NCBI RefSeq assembly: GCF_002564005.1
Contig: NZ_PDJG01000001.1
Coordinates: forward strand, 3,410,001-3,474,000
From: Sanguibacter antarcticus
GTDB lineage: Bacteria; Actinomycetota; Actinomycetes; Actinomycetales; Cellulomonadaceae
Length of the DNA: 64,000 bases
Direction: 5' to 3'
Made by a program: the position numbers and the translations under genes. Below the pieces are notes generated by a model. That model saw only the letters and a list, made by a program, of their open reading frames with translations, was not told where the DNA came from and ran no database searches. Every line of letters begins with the position of its first letter. The stretch's first letter is position 1. Of this stretch, positions 7,826 through 14,966 are shown in pieces.

Positions 7826-8914
7826 CTACGCCTGCGACCAGCCGTACACCGAGCTCCACCGGGCGATCTCTCCGTAGTAGCGCTCACGCGCGGGAGTCCT
7901 CGAGAGCGCGAGGTCGTGCAGCCCACCGGCGATGCGGCTGATCGTGACGGTCGGGCCGAGCTGGACCGCACGTCGTGCGAGGAGCTCGACGTCGAGGACC
8001 ACGTCGCTCTCGCGCATCTGGTCGTGCCATCGTGCAGAGATCATCGTGCGGGTCGAGGCGAGCATGAGGATCGGCTGGGCGATCGTGAGCCCTCGGGCGA
8101 CCTCCGCGTGGCCCGCGATGATCGCGTTGAGCCAGCCCGCTCGGACGGGGAACGCGGGCATGGGCCGCCAGCGGTCGTCGAAGTCCCACTCTCCGCCTTC
8201 CCGTCGCCGGATGGTCCGGGCGTAGAAGCCGGGGTCGATGTTCGGCAGGGGTGTCTTGGGCTGGAACCGGGCAAGCTGGCTGATCGCGGGAGCAGAGACC
8301 GTCCGGACGACGGACGAGCCCTGGAGCTCCAGCCAGGGGCTGTTGAGCACCAGCCCCGTCGTCGCTCCTGGGTTCCGGTGCGCCCAGAGCACAGCGACGA
8401 GACCACCGGTCGAGTGGCCCATGAGCATGATCGAGGCGTGCGGCCCGAGGTCTGCGTGGATCGCGTCGAGCGCCGCCGCGAGGTCTTCGTCGTAGGTCCT
8501 CAGGGTCGAGACGTACCCAGGTGTCTGTCCGGGCCGCAGGCTGCGTCCGTACTTGCGCAGGTCGAGGGCGTAGAACGAGGACCCCAAAGAGTGCCACACC
8601 TCGGCCGTCTGGGTCTGGAAGAAGTAGTCAGACCATCCGTGGAGGTACAAGACGGCGCGCACCGACGGAACAGCACCGTGGGGGCGATAGCGCACGAGGG
8701 TCGCGGCGACGTCACCCTCGTCGTCCGGGGCGAGGTCCAAGGATCTCGACTCGTAGCCGGGCCCGAGGATGTCCGGCCCCCAGGACGCCGTCGACGCGGT
8801 GGAGCGTCCGTGCGCACCGTGGCTCCCCGTGCGTGAGCGACCAGGCTCTGCACCCTGGTGGGGCGCCGTGCCGTGGTTCTCGAGGAACCGGGGCGGCGGC
8901 ACGGTCCCTGCCAT
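7826..8914 (-). CDS. Alpha/beta hydrolase, lysophospholipase-like
   Basis: A 362-residue cytoplasmic hydrolase. After a poorly conserved, Ser/Gly-rich N-terminus of about 65 residues comes the fold: LYLHGWSDYFFQ forms the oxyanion region, MGHSTGGL is the nucleophile elbow with its serine, and the GGLHDLALS region carries the likely catalytic histidine. It resembles serine aminopeptidase S33/monoacylglycerol-lipase-like proteins; the substrate is unknown. Its ATG overlaps the stop of the upstream MDR gene as ATGA, so the two are translationally coupled. It ends ten bases from the convergent RAMA-domain gene with no terminator hairpin between them. Confidence 0.85.
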   Translation of the reverse strand: MAGTVPPPRFLENHGTAPHQGAEPGRSRTGSHGAHGRSTASTASWGPDILGPGYESRSLDLAPDDEGDVAATLVRYRPHGAVPSVRAVLYLHGWSDYFFQTQTAEVWHSLGSSFYALDLRKYGRSLRPGQTPGYVSTLRTYDEDLAAALDAIHADLGPHASIMLMGHSTGGLVAVLWAHRNPGATTGLVLNSPWLELQGSSVVRTVSAPAISQLARFQPKTPLPNIDPGFYARTIRRREGGEWDFDDRWRPMPAFPVRAGWLNAIIAGHAEVARGLTIAQPILMLASTRTMISARWHDQMRESDVVLDVELLARRAVQLGPTVTISRIAGGLHDLALSRTPARERYYGEIARWSSVYGWSQA

Positions 8915-9870
8915 CAGACGAGGACGATCTTGCCGACCTGCGCTCCCGATGCGAGGCGAGCGAACGCGTCCTGGGCCTGACCGATCGGGAAGGTGCCGTC
9001 GATCGTCGGCCGGACGTCCGCCTGGACGAGGAACGCAAGGAGCGAGACGAGCTCGTCCCGGGTCCCCATCGTGGTCCCGCGCACAGTGATCTCGTTGAAG
9101 AAGATCCGGGTGAGCTCGGCGGGCGACGGGTCGCCAGACGTCGCACCTGCGACGGCGATGATGCCGCCTGGACGGACGGACCGGACCGAGTGCGACCAGG
9201 TCGCTGCACCGACGGTCTCGAGGACGGCATCGACACGGTGCGGGACGCGTGCACCTGGCTCGAGCGCGTGGCTCGCGCCGAGGGCCAGCGCTGCCGAGCG
9301 CTTCGTCTCGGAGCGGCTCGTGACGATGACCTCGAGGCCTGCCGCGGCGCCGAGGGCGATCGCCGCTGTCGCGAGCCCTCCGCCTGCGCCCTGGACGAGA
9401 ACGCTCTGACCCGGAGTGAGCTCAGCTGACCGGAAGAGCATCCTGTAGGCGGTCAGCCACGCGGTCGGGAGGCACGCAGCCTCCTCGAACGACAGTGCAG
9501 CCGGTTTGTCGACGAGGTTGTGGGTCGGCACGCTGACACGCTCGGCGAACGTCCCCGGGTACTTCTCGGAGAGGAGTGTCCGTGTCTCGTCCGGACCGAC
9601 TCCGTGGCCGTCGGCGCCGATCACCCCGTGGAGGACGACCTCGCGGCCGTCGTCGGTGACGCCGGCCGCGTCGGTGCCGAGGATCATCGGGAGCTGCTCG
9701 GCGCGCAGCCCGACGCCGCGCAACGACCAGAGGTCGTGATGGTTGAGGCTGGTGGCACGGACGGTGACGGTGGTCCACCCCTCGCGCTCGACCGGATCGG
9801 GACGCTCTCCCGTGGCGAGCCCTGCGAGCGGGTCGGTGGCGTCGAAGTGGTCTGCATAGACGGCGAGCAT
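8914..9870 (-). CDS. Zinc-independent MDR oxidoreductase, quinone reductase-like
   Basis: A 318-residue medium-chain dehydrogenase/reductase. The N-terminal GroES-like half has TSLNHHDLWSLRGVG and the PMILGTDAAGVTDDG stretch; the Rossmann half has VLVQGAGGGLATAA as its nucleotide-binding turn (AxxGGxG-like). It lacks the catalytic and structural zinc cysteines, which fits NADPH:quinone oxidoreductase-like members. The ATG 9870 follows TATGTT (9877-9882 on the plus strand) by six bases and has no Shine-Dalgarno sequence, a leaderless arrangement. It is followed by a coupled alpha/beta hydrolase. The substrate is not predictable. Confidence 0.88.
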   Translation of the reverse strand: MLAVYADHFDATDPLAGLATGERPDPVEREGWTTVTVRATSLNHHDLWSLRGVGLRAEQLPMILGTDAAGVTDDGREVVLHGVIGADGHGVGPDETRTLLSEKYPGTFAERVSVPTHNLVDKPAALSFEEAACLPTAWLTAYRMLFRSAELTPGQSVLVQGAGGGLATAAIALGAAAGLEVIVTSRSETKRSAALALGASHALEPGARVPHRVDAVLETVGAATWSHSVRSVRPGGIIAVAGATSGDPSPAELTRIFFNEITVRGTTMGTRDELVSLLAFLVQADVRPTIDGTFPIGQAQDAFARLASGAQVGKIVLV

Positions 9871-9876
9871 GGCCCC

Positions 9877-9882
9877 AACATA
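9877..9882 (-). promoter_or_regulatory. -10 box of a leaderless promoter for the MDR gene
   Basis: TATGTT read on the minus strand, six bases upstream of the ATG at 9870. No ribosome-binding sequence intervenes. Confidence 0.5.
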
Positions 9883-9949
9883 TGCCCTCGGCGACGATGT
9901 CGCCGTGTCTCACCGGCCGGAGCGCGTCCGCGTCACGACCTCTGCGTCG

Positions 9950-10681
9950 TCAGAAGAGGGGGAGCGTCCTCCCGAGGTCGGGGACGCTGCCTGCGGTGAA
10001 CGTGGGGCTGACGGCGCGGGCCAGGTCGTCGACGTTGTACGGCGTGCGCCCTGTCGCCAGCCGGATCCACAGGGTCGGGTCGGTCACCTCGAGAGACCAT
10101 CCGCCTCGCCTGACGACGATGTCGAGGAGCTCGTCGGCGACGAGAGCGGTCGCCGCGCGCTCGAGCGGGTTGTTCGGACCGGTCGCGTCAGCCGTCCCCT
10201 CGAGCGAGGTCACCAGGTCGTGTGCGTGCACGACGAGCTCGATGAGGCGTGACATAGCCATGTCACGGAGCGTGACGGGCCCTCGGCGCGCCTGGACGAC
10301 GAGGTCGCCGTCGGGGCCGAGGTCGGCCAGCCGGGCCAGAGCCTGCTCGGCCAGCGACGTCACCGCGTCGAGCGGCGCAGCAGCGATCGTCTGTGCGAGC
10401 TCGCGGGTCGTCGCCGAGATGTCGTGGGCTCGCTCGGGGTAGCTCCCGAGGTACTCGGCGAGCGTGAGCGGCACGGTCCCCTCCGGCGCAGGCGTGCAGA
10501 CGGTCAGCGCTTCCATCGCGCGTCCGAGGTGGGCGACCAGCTCGCCGGTGGTCCAACCGTCGAGAGAGCTCGGTGCATCGCGTGCGCCGAGGAGGTCGTC
10601 ACCCAGCGGGACCATCCACGACCGGAGGCGCGACCACTGAGAGGTGAGGGCGGAGGAGATCTGATCAAGGCCTGCTGTCAT
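9950..10681 (-). CDS. Maleylpyruvate isomerase N-terminal/TIGR03083-type mycothiol-related protein
   Basis: A 243-residue protein whose N-terminal four-helix domain (LTSQWSRLRSWMVPL; WTTGELVAHLGRAMEAL) resembles the DinB-like domain of mycothiol-dependent maleylpyruvate isomerases. The histidines in AHLGR and ELVVHAHDL are the expected metal-binding positions. The C-terminal part (LRDMAMSRLIELVVHAHDLV onward) fits the same actinobacterial family. An enzymatic function for this subgroup is not established; a mycothiol-linked role is inferred and fits mshA elsewhere in the window. ATG 10681 follows CAGGAT by six bases (leaderless pattern); another in-frame start lies at 10699. Confidence 0.75.
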   Translation of the reverse strand: MTAGLDQISSALTSQWSRLRSWMVPLGDDLLGARDAPSSLDGWTTGELVAHLGRAMEALTVCTPAPEGTVPLTLAEYLGSYPERAHDISATTRELAQTIAAAPLDAVTSLAEQALARLADLGPDGDLVVQARRGPVTLRDMAMSRLIELVVHAHDLVTSLEGTADATGPNNPLERAATALVADELLDIVVRRGGWSLEVTDPTLWIRLATGRTPYNVDDLARAVSPTFTAGSVPDLGRTLPLF

Positions 10682-10727
10682 CGTGCCATCCTGCACCATC
10701 GGTGCGGCGGCCGGGCCGGGAGAGCCG

Positions 10728-11684
10728 TCACAACCAGGTGTAGACGCGGACGACCGTGCCGCTGTCCGTCGAGCGGATCTGCATGAGGTCGCAGAGCTGG
10801 TTGACGAGCCAGAGGCCGCGTCCGCGCGCCTGGTCGCGGCGTGGGACGGTCCGGCCGGCGAGCAGGTTCGTCATCGTCCCTCCGTCGCGCACCTCGAAGA
10901 CGAGGGCTCCGGGCTCGTGCCACGCCCGCATGAGACCGTGGCCGCCGCCGTGGTCGAGGCTGTTCGCGGCCACCTCCGTGAGCGCGAGCCGCAGGTCGTC
11001 GACCTGGTTCGGGCTCAGACCGGCGCTGTGCCCGTGCCGGGAGACCAGTGCTCGTACGGCGCCGAGATCGCCCCGGCCGACGTGCATCTCGTCCGGTCTG
11101 GCACCAGGCTCGGGCAGGTCGCCCCGGCTGAGGGCACGCGCGTGGGCTGACCCGCGGTAGTCCGGGTTCGTCGTTGTGCCACCGAGGTCGTCGTCGAGCG
11201 TCGGGTGGCTGTGACGGGCTTCGTCGAGGACGTTCTCCGGGAGCGAGTCCACGTCGTACGGGCACAGCAACCACAGCGGTGCCGTGCTCGGGATGGCGAC
11301 GTTGAGCATCGCCTCGTGGATCTGGCACTCCGTGAGCTCTGTGTCGCGGCGACCGGCCCAGATCGGTTCACCGATGCCGCGCAGCGGCACGTCGACGTCG
11401 CGGTTCGCGGCGACGAAGCCCACCCATGCGGGGATGATGCGGGCGGGGTTGTGGCCGAGGGCGTTCATGGTGCGGAACGTCGCCGCCTCCGCATCGGTGC
11501 CCAGCGCGTCCCGCAGCGCGGTCTCTCGCGACGCTGTCACGGCGACGAGCACGGGGAACCCTGACCGGGTGGCGTCGAGGACGAAGGGGACGGTCCGGGC
11601 GAGGAAGGCGTCGAGGCCGGACCACAGGAACGCCTCGTGGTGATAGGTCGAGCGGCTCGCTGTGGACGGCGACGGGTGGGTCAT
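10728..11684 (-). CDS. MEDS-domain sensor fused to an anti-sigma-type ATPase
   Basis: A 318-residue regulator. Residues about 10-170 form a MEDS domain (HHEAFLWSGLDAFLARTVPF; PLWLLCPYDVDSLP), named after DcmR-type sensors. Residues about 205-318 form a HATPase_c domain of the RsbW/SpoIIAB kind: the N box is LALTEVAANSLDHGGGHG and the G-box region includes VRDGG and GRGLWLVNQLCD. Such fusions are common in actinobacteria and are thought to bind or phosphorylate anti-sigma antagonists; the partner is not in this window. ATG 11684 has GAGGAG upstream. No phosphoacceptor histidine is seen, so it is not a classical sensor kinase. Confidence 0.8.
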   Translation of the reverse strand: MTHPSPSTASRSTYHHEAFLWSGLDAFLARTVPFVLDATRSGFPVLVAVTASRETALRDALGTDAEAATFRTMNALGHNPARIIPAWVGFVAANRDVDVPLRGIGEPIWAGRRDTELTECQIHEAMLNVAIPSTAPLWLLCPYDVDSLPENVLDEARHSHPTLDDDLGGTTTNPDYRGSAHARALSRGDLPEPGARPDEMHVGRGDLGAVRALVSRHGHSAGLSPNQVDDLRLALTEVAANSLDHGGGHGLMRAWHEPGALVFEVRDGGTMTNLLAGRTVPRRDQARGRGLWLVNQLCDLMQIRSTDSGTVVRVYTWL

Positions 11685-11718
11685 CACTCTGCTCCTCGCG
11701 GTGCGATCGACTCGGACA

Positions 11719-11734
11719 GGGCACCCCCGTGCCC
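11719..11734 (-). terminator. Possible terminator hairpin after metX
   Basis: GGGCAC, a four-base C loop and GTGCCC form a six-pair stem between the metX stop and the MEDS gene start. There is no T run, so this is a weak call. Confidence 0.35.
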
Positions 11735-11850
11735 CCCGACGCCGGTGCCCGTCCCTGATCCGTGCGCACACGGACTGGCTCAGGGTAGTCGCACGCGGAC
11801 CCGCTCCGGACGAGGGCGGGCCGAGTCCAGGGCTGTCCCCGAAGAGTGTC

Positions 11851-13083
11851 TCAGGCGCCTGAGCGTGTCGCCCGAGCGAGGAAGTCGACGACGAGAGGAC
11901 CGAGCTGGTCGAACTCGATGAGGAAGCCGTCGTGACCGAGGTCGGAGCGCAGGACGTGCGCCGGCTCTGCACCGGGGACGAGGTCGGCGATCCGTCGGGA
12001 CTCTGCAGGGAGGAACAACCGGTCTGTCTCCACCGCGACGACGAGCGTGCGGGCGGTGATGGACCGCAGCGCGGTCATCACTCCGCCGCGGTCACGTCCC
12101 AGGTCGTGCGTGAGCATCGACTCGGTGAGGACCACGTAGCTGTTGGCGTCGAAACGTCGGGCGAGCTTGCTCGCGTGGTGATCGAGGTACGACTGGACCG
12201 CGAACCGTCCGCCACGCATCGGGTCTTCGCCGCCCTGCGGGATGCGGCCGAAGCGCTCGTCGAGCTCGACCGCGCTGCGGTAGGTCGTGTGAGCGATCTG
12301 CCGGGCGATGCCGAGGCCGACGTGCGGCCCGTCGCCCGGGGCCGCCTCGTAGTAGTCGCCGCCGCGGAACCGCGGGTCTGCGTGGATCGCGGTGAGCTGC
12401 GGGTGGGCCCACGCGATCTGGTCTCCCGAGGTCTGGGCGGCAGAGGCGATGACACCGATGGACTCGACCGCGATCCCCGCCTCGGGGCCGAGGATGGCCC
12501 ACTCGAGCACGCGAAGACCGCCCATCGAGGCGCCGACGACGAACTGCCACGCGTCGATGCCGAGCATCCGGGACAGCTCGATCTCGGCAGCGACCTGGTC
12601 CCTGACGGTCACGACGGGGAACTGGCTGCCCCAGGGACGACCGTCGGGCGCGATGCTCGACGGGCCGGTGGTGCCCTGGCATCCTCCGACGACGTTGGGG
12701 GCGACGACGAAGTACCTGTCGGTGTCGATCGGGGCACCCGGGCCGACCATGTCGTTCCACCAGCCGGCCGTCTGGTGGCCTGGACCGGCTGCACCGCGGA
12801 CGTGGCTGTCGCCGGTGAGGGCGTGCAGGATGAGCACCGCGTTGTCGCCGGCGGCGTTGAGCGTCCCCCAGGTCTCGTAGGCGACGCGCACGGCGGGGAT
12901 GATGCCGCCCGCCTCGAGCTCGAGGGCACCGATGTCGGCGAACCGACGATCACCCTGAGGATCACCCTCGCGCCATGCCCCGCTCACGGGGAACGCAGGG
13001 GCGTGCGCACGGCGCGACTGTGCGCGTGGCGGCACTCCGCCTCGCGTCCAGCCGGGGAGCGAGCGCTGGGGGTCGTGGTTCAT
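11851..13083 (-). CDS. metX: Homoserine O-acetyltransferase
   Basis: Transfers an acetyl group from acetyl-CoA to homoserine, supplying O-acetylhomoserine to the MetY enzyme encoded next to it. It is an alpha/beta-hydrolase-fold enzyme: VILHALTGDSH near the start, GASMGGLRVLEW with the nucleophile serine, VETDRLF with the catalytic aspartate, and DLGHDGFLIE with the catalytic histidine. From the ATG at 13083 it is 410 residues, still longer than the roughly 370-380 usual for the family. An in-frame GTG at 13203, six bases after the metY stop, would add 40 unconserved residues. The ATG is preceded by TACATT at an eight-base distance, a possible extra leaderless start. Confidence 0.93.
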   Translation of the reverse strand: MNHDPQRSLPGWTRGGVPPRAQSRRAHAPAFPVSGAWREGDPQGDRRFADIGALELEAGGIIPAVRVAYETWGTLNAAGDNAVLILHALTGDSHVRGAAGPGHQTAGWWNDMVGPGAPIDTDRYFVVAPNVVGGCQGTTGPSSIAPDGRPWGSQFPVVTVRDQVAAEIELSRMLGIDAWQFVVGASMGGLRVLEWAILGPEAGIAVESIGVIASAAQTSGDQIAWAHPQLTAIHADPRFRGGDYYEAAPGDGPHVGLGIARQIAHTTYRSAVELDERFGRIPQGGEDPMRGGRFAVQSYLDHHASKLARRFDANSYVVLTESMLTHDLGRDRGGVMTALRSITARTLVVAVETDRLFLPAESRRIADLVPGAEPAHVLRSDLGHDGFLIEFDQLGPLVVDFLARATRSGA

Positions 13084-13209
13084 CACTGACCAATGTACGG
13101 AGGATCCGGCGTCGCGCGCGGGCACGTCCCAGCCTGCGGGCTGGGTGAGCGGCCCGCGGGGGCGGTCGTCGTGCTCGTCGGGCGACGCCGGACCGGTGCG
13201 CACGTCAGA

Positions 13210-14547
13210 TCACGCGCTCTGCTCGGCGACGGCGCCCTCGGCGGACGCGAATCCGAGGGCGAGGTCGGCGAGGATGTCGTCGATGTGCTCGAGGCCGACG
13301 CTCAGACGTACGAGCCCGGGGGTGATCCCGGACTTCAGCTGGTCCTCGGGCGCCAGCTGGCTGTGCGTCGTCGACGCGGGGTGGATGACGAGGGACCGGA
13401 CGTCTCCGATGTTGGCGACGTGCGAGTGGAGCTCGAGCGCGGACACGAACGCCTTGCCGGCGTCCGAGCCGCCTGCCAGCTCGAACGAGACGATGGCGCC
13501 GGCGCCGCGGGGCGTGTACTTCTGGGCCCGGGCGTGCCACGGGCTCGACTCCAGCCCGGCGTAGTGGACCGTCAGGACGTCGTCCCGGGCCTCGAGCCAC
13601 GCGGCGACCTTCTCCGCGTTCGCGACGTGGCGCTCCACGCGCAGGGAGAGCGTCTCGATGCCCTGGGCGATGAGGAACGCGTTGAAGGGCGAGACGGCTG
13701 GTCCGAGGTCGCGCAAGAGCTGGACGCGCGCCTTGAGGATGTAGGCGAGGTTGGCGCCGAGGACCCCGTCGACGCCGAGGTCGCGGGCGTAGACGAGACC
13801 GTTGTAGCTCGGGTCGGGGGTGTTGTAGTTCGGGAAGCGTTCTGGGTACCGCGCGTAGTCGAAGGTGCCGGCGTCGACGATGGCGCCGCCGATGGCGGAG
13901 CCGTGGCCCCCGAGGTACTTCGTGGCCGAGTGGATGACGACGTCGGCGCCGAACTCGATCGGGCGCAGGAGGTAGGGGGTGGCGACGGTGTTGTCGACGA
14001 GGAGCGGCACGCCGACCTCGTGGGCGACGGCTGCGACGGCCTCGATGTCGAGGATGTCTGCCTGCGGGTTGGGGATCGTCTCCCCGAAGAAGAGCTTGGT
14101 CGTGGGGCGGACGGCGTCGCGCCAGGACTGCGGGTCGTGCGGGTCCGTGACGAACGTCGTCTCGACGCCGAGCTTTGCCAGGGAGTAACGCAGGAGGTTG
14201 TACGTGCCTCCGTAGAGGCTGGGGCTCGCGACGACGTGGTCGCCGGCTTCAGCGATGTTGAGGATGGCGAGCGTCGTCGCGGCCTGGCCGGAGGCGACGA
14301 GGAGCGCGCCGACCCCGCCTTCGAGGCTGGCGATCCGCGCCTCGACCACGTCCTGGGTCGGGTTGCCGATGCGTGTGTAGATCGGTCCGAGGTCCTGGAG
14401 CGCGAACCGGTCGGCGGCGACCCCTGCGTCGGGGAAGACGAAGGACGTCGTCTGGTAGATGGGGAGGGCGCGGGCGCCGGTGGTCGGGTCGGGGACCTGG
14501 CCTGCGTGGATCTGACGGGTCTCGAAGGACCAGCTGGGTGTGCTCAT
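13210..14547 (-). CDS. metY: O-acetylhomoserine sulfhydrylase (aminocarboxypropyltransferase)
   Basis: A PLP enzyme of 445 residues that joins O-acetylhomoserine with sulfide to give homocysteine. The Schiff-base lysine lies in HSATKYLGGHGSAIGG; other landmarks are GPIYTRIGNPTQDVVE, LLVASGQAATTLA and FPNYNTPDPSYNG, the last typical of the MetY branch rather than MetB. ATG 14547 has AGGAGC upstream. It is the first gene of a two-gene operon with metX and follows a 419-base leader region holding a Cys-Cys leader peptide and a hairpin, so cysteine-responsive attenuation is likely. Confidence 0.95.
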   Translation of the reverse strand: MSTPSWSFETRQIHAGQVPDPTTGARALPIYQTTSFVFPDAGVAADRFALQDLGPIYTRIGNPTQDVVEARIASLEGGVGALLVASGQAATTLAILNIAEAGDHVVASPSLYGGTYNLLRYSLAKLGVETTFVTDPHDPQSWRDAVRPTTKLFFGETIPNPQADILDIEAVAAVAHEVGVPLLVDNTVATPYLLRPIEFGADVVIHSATKYLGGHGSAIGGAIVDAGTFDYARYPERFPNYNTPDPSYNGLVYARDLGVDGVLGANLAYILKARVQLLRDLGPAVSPFNAFLIAQGIETLSLRVERHVANAEKVAAWLEARDDVLTVHYAGLESSPWHARAQKYTPRGAGAIVSFELAGGSDAGKAFVSALELHSHVANIGDVRSLVIHPASTTHSQLAPEDQLKSGITPGLVRLSVGLEHIDDILADLALGFASAEGAVAEQSA

Positions 14548-14612
14548 CGGATGCTCCTGGGAAGTGGGGGTGGGCCAGCGTGCGTCGCCGGGCACGTCGT
14601 CTCTCGCGCTTC

Positions 14613-14633
14613 CGTGGCTCGGGCGGAGCCACG
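14613..14633 (-). promoter_or_regulatory. Hairpin in the metY leader
   Basis: CGTGGCTC and GAGCCACG pair perfectly (eight pairs) around a five-base loop, between the Cys-Cys leader peptide and the metY ribosome site. It is a candidate part of the attenuation switch. The rest of the 14548-14966 spacer holds the leader ORF, its promoter and the nlpC promoter; I recognised no SAM or c-di-AMP riboswitch in it. Confidence 0.45.
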
Positions 14634-14719
14634 CACGGCCGCAGGTCGTTCTGACGGGGCGAGGGAAGCGGTGGAGCGACGGGACGGGACGCGGTGCGTG
14701 CTGGGGGGAGGGTGTGCGG

Positions 14720-14743
14720 TCAGCAACACATTCGCGTCGTCAT
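14720..14743 (-). CDS. Leaderless Cys-Cys leader peptide MTTRMCC upstream of metY
   Basis: A seven-codon ORF (Met-Thr-Thr-Arg-Met-Cys-Cys-stop) 172 bases upstream of the metY start, in the same direction. TAGGCT ends seven bases before its ATG and there is no Shine-Dalgarno sequence, so translation would start at the 5' end of the mRNA. Short leaderless ORFs ending in consecutive cysteine codons have been described in mycobacteria as cysteine-responsive attenuators of sulfur-assimilation operons. Here the downstream genes use sulfide to make homocysteine, which fits that logic. The regulatory role in this organism is inferred from the arrangement, not shown. Confidence 0.75.
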   Translation of the reverse strand: MTTRMCC

Positions 14744-14750
14744 GAGAAGC

Positions 14751-14756
14751 AGCCTA
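14751..14756 (-). promoter_or_regulatory. -10 box for the metY leader transcript
   Basis: TAGGCT on the minus strand, seven bases before the leader-peptide ATG. No clear -35 hexamer is visible. Confidence 0.55.
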
Positions 14757-14903
14757 GGCACGAAGTGCTCGTCCGGAGGAGTCTTCGACCGGAAGTTCTC
14801 ACATGGCGGACACAGTGTGGACGTTTTCTGTCCGAGATGCGGGATGACGGGTGGTTGGGGCTCCTGTGACCGGGTGATACTGCTGCGAATGATGTGACAG
14901 GAG

Positions 14904-14932
14904 TTCACACAGTGACCAGCCGTAGGTACTGT
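14904..14932 (+). promoter_or_regulatory. Housekeeping promoter of the NlpC/P60 gene
   Basis: TTCACA (14904-14909), a 17-base spacer and TACTGT (14927-14932), upstream of the gene starting at 14967. This gives a 5' leader of about 25-30 bases that contains AGAGGAA as ribosome site. Confidence 0.55.
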
Positions 14933-14966
14933 TCGAGCAGATCACACCTGCATCGAGAGGAACCTC

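Noticed and set aside
14548-14719. SAM riboswitch upstream of metY
   Set aside because: I looked for the conserved core of SAM-I and SAM-IV riboswitches and did not see it; the Cys-Cys leader explains the region better.
14761-14966. c-di-AMP (ydaO) riboswitch upstream of the NlpC/P60 gene
   Set aside because: Such elements often precede wall hydrolases in actinobacteria, but the conserved segments are not visible and a plain promoter gives a leader of only about 30 bases.
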